From NCBI GenBank assembly GCA_022841915.1, contig JALHQN010000005.1, positions 124,001-188,000 of the forward strand: a stretch of 64,000 bases of DNA, in the 5' to 3' direction. Below the pieces are notes generated by a model. That model did no database searches. It saw only the letters and a program-made list of their open reading frames with translations, and was not told the DNA's origin. Below are positions 34,181 through 43,064 of this stretch, one piece after another; positions within the stretch are counted from its first letter, which is position 1; every line of letters begins with the position of its first letter. Both the position numbers and the translations under genes were made by a program. The stretch is from Burkholderiales bacterium. GTDB lineage: Bacteria; Pseudomonadota; Gammaproteobacteria; Burkholderiales; WYBJ01.

Positions 34181-34421
34181 GATGACTCCTGAATTAAACG
34201 TAAGGATAGGCCCGCGGCGGCAGCTCTCGCGCCTGCGCCGGGGTTGGTTGAGACAACCGAGATGCCGATTCGCTCGCCAATCACCCGGAAGAACCCGGCC
34301 GGGATTCTAAGCGCCCCGAGTGCTTCGCTCCACGGTTACGCGCACGCCGGAGCGAAAATCCGGGCGGAGTCGCTACAATCGCGCGCTGGCAAGAGGCTCA
34401 ATAACGTGAGGAGGAGATGCG

Positions 34422-35387
34422 ATGAAACGTGTCGTGGTGGTGGCTGCATTGATGCTGGCCACGGGAGTCGAGGCGCAGACTTGGCCGAGCAAGCCTGTGA
34501 GAATCTTGACGCCCTTCCCGGCGGGAGGCGGAACGGACATCGTTGCCCGTACGGTGGCGCATGCGCTCACCGAGCAGCTGGGCCAGAACGCCTTGGTAGA
34601 CAATCGCGCCGGCGCCGGGGGCATCATCGGGACCGAACTCGCTGCCAAGGCGCCTGCCGACGGCTACACGCTCCTGATGGGGAGCAACGGGCCCTTGGCC
34701 ATCCTACCGAATCTGCGCAGCAAGCTGCCCTACAACGTCGCACGGGATTTCACGCCGGTGGGACTCGTCTGCGTCATGCCGTACATCCAGGTGGTGCATC
34801 CGGTATTGCCGGTGAAGAACGTCAAGGAGCTGGTGGCGCTGGCCAAGGCGCGCCCCGGGCAACTCAACTACGGTTCGCCCGGCAACGGCACCACGAATCA
34901 TCTGTCGATGGAACTGCTCAAGACATTAGCGGGGATCGACGTGGTCCACGTGCCTTACAAGGGGGTGGCCCCGGCCTTGGCCGATCTGATCGCGGGCCAG
35001 GTGCAGCTGATGACAGGCGACTTGAGCAGCATGCTGCCCCAGGTCAAAGCCGGGCGGTTACGGGCATTGGCGACGACGGGGCTCAAGCGTTCCGCGCTGG
35101 TGCCCGATCTGCCGACGGTCGCCGAAAGCGGCGTGCCGAACTACGAGGCAACAGGATGGTTCGGTGTCCTGGGGCCGGCCGGAATGGACAAGTCGATCGT
35201 CGATCGATTGAACGCTGCGTTGGCCAAGGGGTTGACCGACAAGGAGGTGCGCGGGCGGCTCGCTGCCTTGGGCGGGGAGATCGTCACCAGTACACCGTCG
35301 CAGCTCGCAGCGCACATTCAAGCCGAGTCGAGCAAGTGGGCGAAGATCGTGGCGATCGCCCAAGTGAAGGTGGACGGCGCGCCGTAG
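34422..35387 (+). CDS. TctC/Bug receptor, copy 4
   Basis: The gene encodes 321 aa with a short signal peptide (VVVVAALMLATGVEA) and TctC motifs WPSKPVRILTPFPAGGGTDI, KAPADGYTLLMGSNGPLAIL and VPYKGVAPALADLIAGQVQL. GAGGAGG precedes the ATG. It diverges from copy 3 with 241 bp between and converges on the cupin-rubredoxin gene. Confidence 0.92.
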   Translation: MKRVVVVAALMLATGVEAQTWPSKPVRILTPFPAGGGTDIVARTVAHALTEQLGQNALVDNRAGAGGIIGTELAAKAPADGYTLLMGSNGPLAILPNLRSKLPYNVARDFTPVGLVCVMPYIQVVHPVLPVKNVKELVALAKARPGQLNYGSPGNGTTNHLSMELLKTLAGIDVVHVPYKGVAPALADLIAGQVQLMTGDLSSMLPQVKAGRLRALATTGLKRSALVPDLPTVAESGVPNYEATGWFGVLGPAGMDKSIVDRLNAALAKGLTDKEVRGRLAALGGEIVTSTPSQLAAHIQAESSKWAKIVAIAQVKVDGAP

Positions 35388-35440
35388 GGAAGTGGAGGGG
35401 GCGCGAGGCGAGCGGCACTTCGAACCGCCGTGGGTGCGAT

Positions 35441-35461
35441 GGACGGCTGTGATGGCCGTCC
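35441..35461. terminator. Hairpin between TctC copy 4 and the cupin-rubredoxin gene
   Basis: GGACGGC, a 7-nt loop and GCCGTCC form a 7-bp stem between two convergent genes. A second repeat, GTGGGCT/AGCCCAC (35474-35488), overlaps the end of the minus-strand gene. Confidence 0.45.
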
Positions 35462-35479
35462 GTGGCACCCATTGTGGGC

Positions 35480-36403
35480 TCAGCCCACTTCGCGCATCTG
35501 GAAATCGGCTTTCGTGGTCGCGCAATCGGGGCAGATCCAATCGTTCGGGATGTCTTCCCAGCGCGTACCCGGCGCGATGCCTTCCTCGGGCATACCCTTG
35601 GCTTCGTCGTAAGCGAAAGCGCACAGCTCGCATTGCCAGACCCGATACTGGGGCGAATCGGCTTTCGCGATCATGGCTTTCGGCGCTTCGCTGGTTCGGG
35701 GAAAGTTGAGGATGAGCGCCTCGGCACCTTCAGGGCCGGCTTGCATCGAGAATGCCTCTTCGTCCGGCTTGACGAAGATGATCGTCAGCCCGGCATGCGG
35801 CTTGCCTTCGTGGATGAGGCTGCCCCGGGTGACGATGATGTACTGGCCGTTGGTATTCGCGACCTCGGGCGCTCGGGCGGCGACGTTCGGCTGCAGCGTC
35901 ATTGCATAGGCGCCCAGTCCGCGGTCGTCCTTGATGTTCTCGAACGCACGCAGCGTCACTGCCCCCGCGTGTTGGAATTGCGGCGCTTCGGTCATCTGCC
36001 AAGGCTTGCGGTTGGGAACCGCCGCGAGCTGTTCGCGCTTGTCGGGGATGTATTGCGCGCCCGGATCCCAGCGGGATCGCAGGGTGAGGAAGCCCAGCCC
36101 CTCTTCGGCGAAAAGGATGGGTCCGTAAGGCGTGTGCGCGCGCGTGAAATGCACGGCATACATGGACAGCGGGTGGCGTCCCAGCGTGCCGCCGCCCTTG
36201 ACGATGACCTGGAACTGGTCGACTTGATGGTAATGAGGGCGGATGACCCGCTCCTTGGTGCCCTCGACGAGGAAGGCGACCGGGGAATCCTTGACGCCTT
36301 CTGGCGGCGTGAGGAAACTGGTGCGCCAGAGGCGTCCACCATTCGGAAGCTCGCGCTCCTGCCGGTTCACTTTCACGTCATCGAATGCAGCAATGTATGC
36401 CAT
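35480..36403 (-). CDS. Cupin-domain protein with C-terminal rubredoxin
   Basis: The gene encodes 307 aa. Residues 35-240 form a cupin-type beta-barrel: [19 protein letters not shown] is motif 1 with metal-site histidines, and the second half has [20 protein letters not shown]. The last 55 residues are a rubredoxin: CELC, then [17 protein letters not shown] and FQM, giving four Cys for one iron. Fusing an iron-sulfur electron carrier to a cupin suggests an oxygenase or quercetinase-like enzyme with its own electron supply. GAGG precedes the ATG at 36403; a longer frame upstream is rejected. Confidence 0.85.
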   Translation of the reverse strand: MAYIAAFDDVKVNRQERELPNGGRLWRTSFLTPPEGVKDSPVAFLVEGTKERVIRPHYHQVDQFQVIVKGGGTLGRHPLSMYAVHFTRAHTPYGPILFAEEGLGFLTLRSRWDPGAQYIPDKREQLAAVPNRKPWQMTEAPQFQHAGAVTLRAFENIKDDRGLGAYAMTLQPNVAARAPEVANTNGQYIIVTRGSLIHEGKPHAGLTIIFVKPDEEAFSMQAGPEGAEALILNFPRTSEAPKAMIAKADSPQYRVWQCELCAFAYDEAKGMPEEGIAPGTRWEDIPNDWICPDCATTKADFQMREVG

Positions 36404-36529
36404 ACGGCCTCCGCGGGGAGTAAGTGTGATCAACGGGCGCAACGAAGCCGATTGTATCCCTCGGGGGCGCGTAAACTGAAGCGGCGGAAAATGGCAGTTT
36501 ACCGTCTCAGGGGTCGAAAGGAGTCCATC

Positions 36530-37048
36530 ATGCGGCATTGTTTACGGCTTGTACTGTCTGCTCTCGTTGTCGCCGCCAGTTGTCTGATCGGGCCCGCGGC
36601 GTCATGGTCCGCAGAGAGCGCGGAGCAGACGCCTGCTCGCGTTCGCATCGCCAGCGTCGAGGTTGCGGTCAGCGCGGCCGGGCCGGTGGTGCTGCTCAAG
36701 GCGCAGGACAGAGCGATCCCCGTCTTCGTCGATCCCACGGTTGCCGAATCGATCCATGCGGTTCTGAGCAAGCGCAGTTTGCCCCGGCCCTTGTCGCACG
36801 ATCTCATGCGCTCGATCCTGCAATCCTATGGCGGCAGGGTGACCGAGGTGATGGTGACCTTGCAGGGGACGACCTATCACGGCGCATTGAGCATCGATCT
36901 GGGGGGCGACATCAAGGTCTTCGACAGCCGTTCATCGGATGCCATTGCCATGGCACTGCATTTCTCCGCGCCGATCTTCGTCAGTCGGGAACTGCTGGAA
37001 AAGGCCGGGCAGGCGCTTGCGGAACCGCCGGGATCCCGGCGGCTGTGA
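36530..37048 (+). CDS. Secreted bifunctional-nuclease-domain (BFN/DUF151) protein
   Basis: The gene encodes 172 aa. A signal peptide ([22 protein letters not shown]) is followed by one BFN domain: [20 protein letters not shown], then [30 protein letters not shown] and [23 protein letters not shown] proteins are usually cytoplasmic and of uncertain nuclease activity; an exported form is unusual. AGGAG precedes the ATG. The gene diverges from the cupin-rubredoxin gene. Confidence 0.85.
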   Translation: MRHCLRLVLSALVVAASCLIGPAASWSAESAEQTPARVRIASVEVAVSAAGPVVLLKAQDRAIPVFVDPTVAESIHAVLSKRSLPRPLSHDLMRSILQSYGGRVTEVMVTLQGTTYHGALSIDLGGDIKVFDSRSSDAIAMALHFSAPIFVSRELLEKAGQALAEPPGSRRL

Positions 37049-37257
37049 CTCTTCCTGGTCCGAAGTCATGACTTTCTAGTCGAAGTCCCAACATTCTCGG
37101 ACACTGCGCTTGATCGAGATCAAACTGCCAATGCGGCAGCGTAGAAATTCACTCTGCGCGGATTTATCCTTTTTACAAGGCGCTTCGAGCGATCGCAACG
37201 GCAGGACAAAGCGAACGACAGGTAAGCGCAGAATGGGTGTCATCGGAAGGATGAATC

Positions 37258-37932
37258 GTGAAACTCTCGAAACCTGTGGTCGCGTTTGCAGCGGCGATGA
37301 CGATGTTTGCGTCCACCGCGGAAGTCTATTCCGCCGAGCCCTTCTGGGTCTATGACGGCACGACGTCCGTGTGGACTTTTTGGAGCGATGGAACGATCAC
37401 CAACGAAAGTCAGCCCTATTTTGGATACACCGCCCCCGTGGGCGCGGATGCCGTCGCCGGTTTCTCGGACGCGCATGCAAAGTCGCTGCCGACAGGCCTG
37501 TCGGCCGAGGTCTTCGCCGTCGCAACGGCAGGTCAACATGGAGCCGGTGGCGATGCAAGGGCCAACAACACCTATGTCATGGACCCCGGCCGATACACGG
37601 TGAGTTTCGACTACGTGGTCGGCCCCCAATCACCCACCGATCCCTTGGCCAAATCCTGGGCTGAGCTAGGGTTCGAATACGAGACGACCGATTACACGAT
37701 CTCGGCGTCGGGGTCGGGGCATTTCTCGTCCACGATGCAATTGCCGGGCTGGATCGCGTTCTTCGCGTTAACGGGTGCCTCGGCTGCAGATGGTACGGCG
37801 CAGACCCATGCGTCGCTGTCGAACATCAGCGTGACGCCGATCCCTGAACCCGCCACCTCGCTGCTGTTCCTCGTCGGCGGGGCGATCGTGGCTGTGGCTC
37901 GCCGTCGATCGATCCAGCAGTCGGAGAACTGA
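37258..37932 (+). CDS. PEP-CTERM sorting-domain protein
   Basis: The gene encodes 224 aa. A signal peptide (VVAFAAAMTMFASTAEVYSA), a beta-rich middle with a Trp/Thr/Ser-rich start, and a C-terminal PEP-CTERM tail PIPEPATSLLFLVGGAIVAVARRR. The PEP motif, membrane segment and Arg cluster mark the protein for exosortase processing to the cell surface or exopolysaccharide. The start is GTG with GGAAGG 8 nt upstream. No exosortase gene is in this window. Confidence 0.88.
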   Translation: MKLSKPVVAFAAAMTMFASTAEVYSAEPFWVYDGTTSVWTFWSDGTITNESQPYFGYTAPVGADAVAGFSDAHAKSLPTGLSAEVFAVATAGQHGAGGDARANNTYVMDPGRYTVSFDYVVGPQSPTDPLAKSWAELGFEYETTDYTISASGSGHFSSTMQLPGWIAFFALTGASAADGTAQTHASLSNISVTPIPEPATSLLFLVGGAIVAVARRRSIQQSEN

Positions 37933-38198
37933 AAGCGTACGACACGGTCGATCGGCCGTGCCGGGCAAAATCCCGTTTGGCGCTGCGACAGCGCAGGGGC
38001 TATGGTGTCGTGAGATTCGGGCTGCGGCATCGGCGACCCGAGACGACATGATGTCCCGCGCGTTCACGTGAGCAGTCGAGGGCAACGGCGGAAGCCGCGA
38101 AGGCAGGCTCGATGAAGGAACGGGGCGATCCGTATGATTGTCTGTTCCGTGCGGATTGCGCATAGCCCCCACCGTGCCGGTCCATGTCGGCCTGCCTG

Positions 38199-39314
38199 CT
38201 AACTGCGCCGCATCTCGGCAATCGACTTCACCAATTGCCCGTCCGCATGGCGCAATGGCCGCGTGACCGCGTGCGTGTTGCCGAACGTCGGGATGTAGGC
38301 GGAATGCTTGCCCGCCCCGCCCATGACGACGACCAGGAAGTCCTCGGCTCGCTGCACCATGGAGACCATCGTATCGAGGGAGGCATTCGCGTACTTGTCG
38401 GCGAGCTTGCTGCGGAAACGCCGGGCGATGTTCTCCTTCGAAAACTTGCCGAGCGGCACGCGACCGTGCTCGAACAGGAACTCCTTGACCGCTTGTTTGG
38501 AGAAGCCGTCGCCGGCGATCGTGGCGGCGTGCTCCGGGCACAACAGCACGACCGGCTCGGAGGCGTAGTAGGTGTTGTTCGCGCCGGTGATGGCGATGGT
38601 GCCGGCGATGGTCGTGAGGATCCCCACTGCCGTGTGGCTTTCGTGATCGTTGACGTTGTGCGGCGGTTCGGCGGCGACCACCGTGACCGTGCTGGCATGC
38701 GCCGGAAAGCCCTTCTCGACGTGCAGCGGGTTCCAGGGGTTGCCCGCTTCGTTCTCGGGGGCACAGTAGGAGAACTTGGTCGGGTCGCCGTAGGTCGACA
38801 TGTCCCCGATGCCGGGGATGGCGCCGCCGATGTTCACCAGCGCGAGGCGCACGGCGCGACCGATCGTCGCATTGGCGCGATTTCCGGCGCCCAGCGCGCT
38901 GTGACCGCTGTTCATGCCCAGCTCCTGTGCGACGGGGCCGTTGACGATGATCAGCGGCGCGCAGGGGTGCGTGGTCGCCTGGATGCCATAGAGGTTGAAC
39001 GGCTCTTCGGCCATGGCTTCGACGGCGAGCATCACCAAGGGAAAGTACTCGGGCTTGCAACCGGCCATGACCGCGTTGGCGGCCAGCCGCAGGGGTGTGG
39101 CTGCGCCATAGCGGGGCGGAATCATGACGATCGGCTCGTCGTAGGGACGATCGCAGTACTGCAGCATGCGCTCGACGCGTTCGGCAGTCGGCAGCACGAC
39201 CGGCAAGCCGTCGCTCCATCCGCGCTCCATGCAGTAGTCGAAGGCGGCTTCCGAGTCGTCGTTCGCCTCGAATCCGACGCCGGGATTCGCCAGCAGTTTG
39301 TCGATGCCGTTCAT
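38199..39314 (-). CDS. Partner protein of the UGSC selenoprotein, unknown function
   Basis: The gene encodes 371 aa and overlaps the selenoprotein stop (ATGA). It is a mixed alpha-beta protein with conserved-looking blocks: GWSDGLPVVLPTAERVERML, YDEPIVMIPPRYGAATPLRL, TTHPCAPLIIVNGPVA and NSGHSALGAGNRANATIGRA. There is no signal peptide or membrane segment. I recall the pairing of such a gene with the UGSC family in other proteobacteria, but know no activity. The frame runs open upstream; the ATG at 39314 is set by the overlap. Confidence 0.72.
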   Translation of the reverse strand: MNGIDKLLANPGVGFEANDDSEAAFDYCMERGWSDGLPVVLPTAERVERMLQYCDRPYDEPIVMIPPRYGAATPLRLAANAVMAGCKPEYFPLVMLAVEAMAEEPFNLYGIQATTHPCAPLIIVNGPVAQELGMNSGHSALGAGNRANATIGRAVRLALVNIGGAIPGIGDMSTYGDPTKFSYCAPENEAGNPWNPLHVEKGFPAHASTVTVVAAEPPHNVNDHESHTAVGILTTIAGTIAITGANNTYYASEPVVLLCPEHAATIAGDGFSKQAVKEFLFEHGRVPLGKFSKENIARRFRSKLADKYANASLDTMVSMVQRAEDFLVVVMGGAGKHSAYIPTFGNTHAVTRPLRHADGQLVKSIAEMRRS

Positions 39315-39847
39315 TTCATCAGCTCCGAGAGCAGTTTCTCCAGTTGTGGCCAGGCCACGTGAGCGCGGCCTTCGACTTGCTCGACACTGATGCCGCCCAG
39401 CGGATGAGGGATCATGATGATCGGCAGATCGGGCACGCCGAAGGTTTTCGCCTGTGCCTGAGCAAGCTTCAGGAAGGGTTCGGAGCAAAGCACGGCCGTG
39501 CGGACGCCGCGTTTTCTCAAGGTCGCCATGTCGTGGACACTCCACGACGTGCAGGACCCTCAATCGGCCATCGCGCTCAAGACGAAATCCGCCTCGCGCG
39601 CGAGATCGTCGATGACGCCAGCTTCGGCCGGACGAGAGGCCGCGGGCTTGCGCCGCGCGATCACATGCTCGACGGGAAGTGCATCCCGAGCGGTATCGAG
39701 CAGAAACTGCAGCAGGTGATCGGCGTTCGACTTGCTGTTGTCCAGGATGCCGAAGCGTATGCCCGAGGACGAGCCACGCTGCTGCAGTGCGATGGATTCT
39801 GCTGCCGCTACCGGGGCCTCCGGCGTTACACAGAGCTTGAGCGTCAT
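39311..39847 (-). CDS. UGSC-family selenoprotein with in-frame TGA
   Basis: The gene is 178 codons long with TGA at codon 96 (39560-39562) read as selenocysteine. The first 95 codons give a thioredoxin-like start (MTLKLCVTPEAPVAAAESIA). The TGA falls exactly in the motif U-G-S-C, after FVLSAMAD, and the frame continues TSWSVHDMATLRKRGVRTAV to the stop at 39311. A SECIS-like hairpin lies 11 nt after the TGA (39530-39548). This is the signature of the UGSC selenoprotein family, whose other members have Cys in place of U. GGAGAA precedes the ATG. A normal stop would leave an inactive 95-aa fragment. No sel genes are in view, so machinery elsewhere is assumed. Confidence 0.8.
39530..39548 (-). 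promoter_or_regulatory. Bacterial SECIS-like hairpin
   Basis: The minus strand reads GUCGUGGA, loop GUG, UCCACGAC: a perfect 8-bp stem. The loop begins 20 nt after the UGA and starts with G. Distance, stem and a short G-containing loop fit the bacterial SECIS consensus as I know it. Base changes here would also change the protein, so conservation of pairing is the test. Confidence 0.72.
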
Positions 39848-39905
39848 GATGCGGGTTCTCCTCGTGCCAACGTGAGCTTCGATGATTGCGCGGGCGGGCG
39901 CCGTC

Positions 39906-39922
39906 GGGGTGTGCCACACCCC
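39906..39922. promoter_or_regulatory. 17-bp perfect palindrome upstream of the selenoprotein gene
   Basis: GGGGTGTG-C-CACACCCC lies 59 bp before the selenoprotein ATG, in the 303-bp region it shares with the divergent dehydrogenase. It is a candidate operator; no regulator gene is adjacent. Confidence 0.5.
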
Positions 39923-40150
39923 ATGCAGGCAACTCGCTGCCGCGCCTTGCACGGCTCTTCGAGTGGCCGGGCGCCGCCGCATCGCGGTCGCGCCTCCGGA
40001 TCCGTCATGCTACGATCTTTGCGCCGATTGTACCGTGGCGATGCGGCCCATGCGCTTTCTGCATCCGGAACCCTATGTTCGCATCCGCGTGCATCGGACG
40101 CGCCGCCCGTGTCGTGCTTGTACGCCCTTGTCCACCAGAGGAACGAATCC

Positions 40151-41293
40151 ATGACTGTCCGCTGCAAAGCTGCCGTCCTGCGTGCCATCGGGGCGCCCCG
40201 TCCTTGGGCGCAGTCCAAGCCTTTGTCGATCGAGGAGATCGAGCTTGCCCCGCCGCGCTCGGTCGAGGTGCTGGTGCGCATCGGCGGCGCAGGCCTTTGT
40301 CATTCCGATCTGTCGGTCATCAACGGCGACAGGGCGCGTCCGGTGCCCATCGCGCTGGGGCACGAGGGGGCCGGGGAGGTGGTCGAGGTCGGTTCGGCGA
40401 TCGACGATATCCGTCCTGGCGATCACGTCGTGTTCCAGTTCTCGGCGGCGTGCGGGCGGTGCCGGCGTTGCGTGGAGGGCAGGCCGCAGGTCTGCGAACG
40501 GGCGCGCATCGCCAAAGCCGATAGCGGTTTGATGGCCGGTGGCAGCCGCATCACCTCGATCAATGGCGAGCGCATAGGCCACCATTCGGGCATTTCCTGC
40601 ATGTCCGAGTACGTGGTCGTCGATCGGGGCAGTGTGGTCGTGATCGACAAGAGCATGCCTTTGGAGAAGGCCGCGCTATTCGGCTGTGCGGTCATGACCG
40701 GCGTGGGGGCCGTCGTGAACACGGCCAGGATACGCGCGGGGGATACGGTGGCCGTGGTCGGCCTGGGAGGGGTCGGATTGAATGGCGTGCTGGGTGCGAG
40801 GCTCGCCGGTGCGCAGACGATCGTGGCCATCGACCGCGAACCCGCCAAGCTGAAAATCGCCATGGAGGTCGGTGCCACGCATGCGATCGACGCACGCGAC
40901 AGTCGTTGCATCGAACAGGTGCGCGACCTGACCTCAGGCGGCGTGGATTACGCGTTCGAACTCGGCGGCGCCATCGAGGCGATGAAGATCGCCTACGGCG
41001 TCGTGCAGTACGGGGGCACGGTCGTGGTCGCGGGGTTGCCGCCGCTGGCGGCGACGTTCGACCTGAACCAGTGCGATCTCGTCGGTCAGGAGAAAACGAT
41101 ACGCGGCAGCTACATGGGCTCGTGCGCGCCGGTACGCGACATTCCGCGCTTCATTCGCCTGTATCAGGAGGGGCGCTTGCCGATCGACCGGTTGATCGAC
41201 GGCTACATCGGCTTCGATGCGCTCAACGAAGGCTTCGACAAGCTGCAGGACGTCAAGGTCGTGCGTCAGATCCTGGCCCCACAGGCTGCTTGA
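40151..41293 (+). CDS. Zinc-dependent medium-chain alcohol dehydrogenase
   Basis: The gene encodes 380 aa. Catalytic zinc ligands are Cys in GLCHSDLS and His in GHEGAGEV. The structural zinc loop is intact (CGRCRRCVEGRPQVC). The Rossmann motif is VVGLGGVGLNG with Asp in VAIDREPAK, favouring NAD+. The length and layout fit the class III/AdhC group, which includes formaldehyde and aryl alcohol dehydrogenases. GAGGAA precedes the ATG. It diverges from the selenoprotein gene. Confidence 0.9.
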   Translation: MTVRCKAAVLRAIGAPRPWAQSKPLSIEEIELAPPRSVEVLVRIGGAGLCHSDLSVINGDRARPVPIALGHEGAGEVVEVGSAIDDIRPGDHVVFQFSAACGRCRRCVEGRPQVCERARIAKADSGLMAGGSRITSINGERIGHHSGISCMSEYVVVDRGSVVVIDKSMPLEKAALFGCAVMTGVGAVVNTARIRAGDTVAVVGLGGVGLNGVLGARLAGAQTIVAIDREPAKLKIAMEVGATHAIDARDSRCIEQVRDLTSGGVDYAFELGGAIEAMKIAYGVVQYGGTVVVAGLPPLAATFDLNQCDLVGQEKTIRGSYMGSCAPVRDIPRFIRLYQEGRLPIDRLIDGYIGFDALNEGFDKLQDVKVVRQILAPQAA

Positions 41294-41308
41294 TCAGGCT
41301 GGGCGTTC

Positions 41309-41770
41309 TCAGCGCGGCGGCGGCTGGGTGTTGCGCCGGATCTCGATCCGGGGCTGTTCTATCGTGATTTCCTTGGATCGGGTCAAGCCGATGGCGAGCC
41401 GATATTCGCCCGCTTGCGGCACGTTCACGAAGAACAGCGTCTGCGCGAATGCGCCGCCCTGGGGATGGTCGTTCGTGCCGGCATTGTTTATGTTGAAGCT
41501 GGCGCTCGCCACGGTCGCGGCATCGAAGCTGAGCGTCGCCTGATAGGCATTCCAGCGTCCGCCTTCGTTCGCGTCGGCGATCGTCTCGCCGTGGAAGTTC
41601 AATGCAATCGGGTTCATCTCCGGCGTGAGCTGGAGCGTGATTGCCTCGAAACTGCCGTCTTCGGCTTGCGTGAGCGGGTGGGTCTGCTCCTGTGTTCCCG
41701 TGAACAGGCCTTCGCAAGCGGAGAGGAACAACAAGGCTGCGGCAACGAGCAGAGATCTGGCTGCGAACAT
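41309..41770 (-). CDS. Predicted lipoprotein
   Basis: The gene encodes 153 aa. The signal peptide MFAARSLLVAAALLFLSAC has a lipobox (LSAC). The mature part is beta-rich (ITLQLTPEMNPIALNFHGET, NAYQATLSFDAATVASASFN), like a small jelly-roll, ending in a Pro/Arg tail. No family recognised. Convergent with the dehydrogenase, 15 bp apart. Confidence 0.75.
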   Translation of the reverse strand: MFAARSLLVAAALLFLSACEGLFTGTQEQTHPLTQAEDGSFEAITLQLTPEMNPIALNFHGETIADANEGGRWNAYQATLSFDAATVASASFNINNAGTNDHPQGGAFAQTLFFVNVPQAGEYRLAIGLTRSKEITIEQPRIEIRRNTQPPPR

Positions 41771-41925
41771 CGGCGGATTACTCCTGGGATTGTGTGCAAT
41801 CGGGAACGGGCAAGCATAGCGGCAATCGGCGCCGGCGCTACCCGCGTCGGCTCCGATCAGCACGCGGTGCGCCTGAAGCTTTGCGCGCCAAGCGCGGCGC
41901 CGCCCTGGAAGCTGCTCCGAAGCGT

Positions 41926-42522
41926 TCAGCGTGCGGGCCAGCCCGGCAGCGCCTTGCAGCGGTCGAGCCAGGCGCGCACGGCCGGATAAGGCTCCAGCGA
42001 GGTGTTGCCTTCGGGCGCGCTTTCCGTATACGGGTAGCATGCGACATCGGCAATGGTGGGATGCGCGGCGGCCAGCCAATCGTGGCTCTGTAACCGCGTC
42101 TCCAGGGTGGTCAGCGCGATATTGGCGAGCGTTTGACACTGTTCGGGCGTGCCGGCCGTCCAGCGACCTTGCACCACGCCGCGGCGCCCGTATTGCAGGC
42201 CGAACTGAATCTCGGAGGCCGACAGCGCCAGCCACTGCGCGACGCGAGCCAGCGTCGCCGGATCGTTCGGCAGCCACTGTTCGCCGCCGTGCTTGCGCGC
42301 GATGTAGGTCAGGCACGCGGCCGAGTCCCACAGCACGACGCCATCGTCCTCGAGCACCGGCACTTCCCCGCGCGGATTGAGCTTAAGGTAGGACGGCTGC
42401 TTGTGCTCCAGCTTTTGCTTGGAGATATCGAGGTTGACGATCTCACAAGGCGTCTTGAGCAGCGAAAGCAGGATCTTGACCTTGTACGAGTTGCCCGACA
42501 CGGTGGCGAGATAGACCTTCAT
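41926..42522 (-). CDS. Glutathione S-transferase family protein
   Basis: The gene encodes 198 aa. An N-terminal thioredoxin fold (MKVYLATVSGNSYKVKILLS, then GEVPVLEDDGVVLWDSAACL, with the cis-Pro before VLED) and a helical C-terminal domain. The catalytic residue is probably Ser10-Asn11 region, as in beta/theta-type GSTs. AAGGAG precedes the ATG. Confidence 0.88.
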   Translation of the reverse strand: MKVYLATVSGNSYKVKILLSLLKTPCEIVNLDISKQKLEHKQPSYLKLNPRGEVPVLEDDGVVLWDSAACLTYIARKHGGEQWLPNDPATLARVAQWLALSASEIQFGLQYGRRGVVQGRWTAGTPEQCQTLANIALTTLETRLQSHDWLAAAHPTIADVACYPYTESAPEGNTSLEPYPAVRAWLDRCKALPGWPAR

Positions 42523-42665
42523 TCCGACTCCTTCGAAAAGTGCCGATTATCGGCGCTGGCGGGCGCGAGGGGAATCTCGGGCCTGCTCGGCGTGGGCTTC
42601 GCAGGGATCCGGGACTGCGATTTGCGGCAGAGAGCCCAACATTGCGCAATTCGAGGAGAACGATC

Positions 42666-42989
42666 GTGTACATCGCCCGCTTTTCCTATGCCGTCGCGCC
42701 GGTCGACCGTCAGCGCGCCATGGATCTCATCCAACGCGAGGTCGACGCGGCGAGCAGCAATAAGTTGAGGGCCCGCCTGCTCGTGCCATTGACCCGGGGG
42801 CCGGGCGGCCCAGCGCTTCAGTTCGAAGTCGAATTGCCCGATCTCGATACCTTCGAGCAGTTTCGCGAGCGCGGCATGGGCTCGGACGAGCAGACCAGCG
42901 ACTGGATGCATGCGTTCAGCGAGATTCTCATCTGTCCGCCGGAGGTGGAACTGCTGCGGGTGGAGAACGGTCCGCCCGCGGTGCCGTAA
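42666..42989 (+). CDS. Small alpha-beta barrel protein of unknown function
   Basis: The gene encodes 107 aa from a GTG with GAGGAGAA upstream. It starts with a beta strand (YIARFSYAVAPVDRQRAMDL), continues with a helix and a strand (ALQFEVELPDLDTFEQFRER) and ends PPEVELLRVENGPP, compatible with a dimeric ferredoxin-like fold. No family is certain. It is 75 bp upstream of the glycine-zipper lipoprotein gene. Confidence 0.6.
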   Translation: MYIARFSYAVAPVDRQRAMDLIQREVDAASSNKLRARLLVPLTRGPGGPALQFEVELPDLDTFEQFRERGMGSDEQTSDWMHAFSEILICPPEVELLRVENGPPAVP

Positions 42990-43016
42990 AGCGGATTGCG
43001 GCCGCTCGCGAGCGCA

Positions 43017-43030
43017 GGTATGGGTGTTGC
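43017..43030 (+). promoter_or_regulatory. Putative sigma-54 promoter for the lipoprotein at 43065
   Basis: GGTATGGGTGTTGC followed by G has a full TTGC -12 element and exact spacing, with GGTATG at -24. The predicted start near 43042 is 23 nt before the ATG and keeps the GGAGGG ribosome site. Confidence 0.5.
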
Positions 43031-43064
43031 GGTATGTCGATACCATGAAACGGAGGGCATCGAG

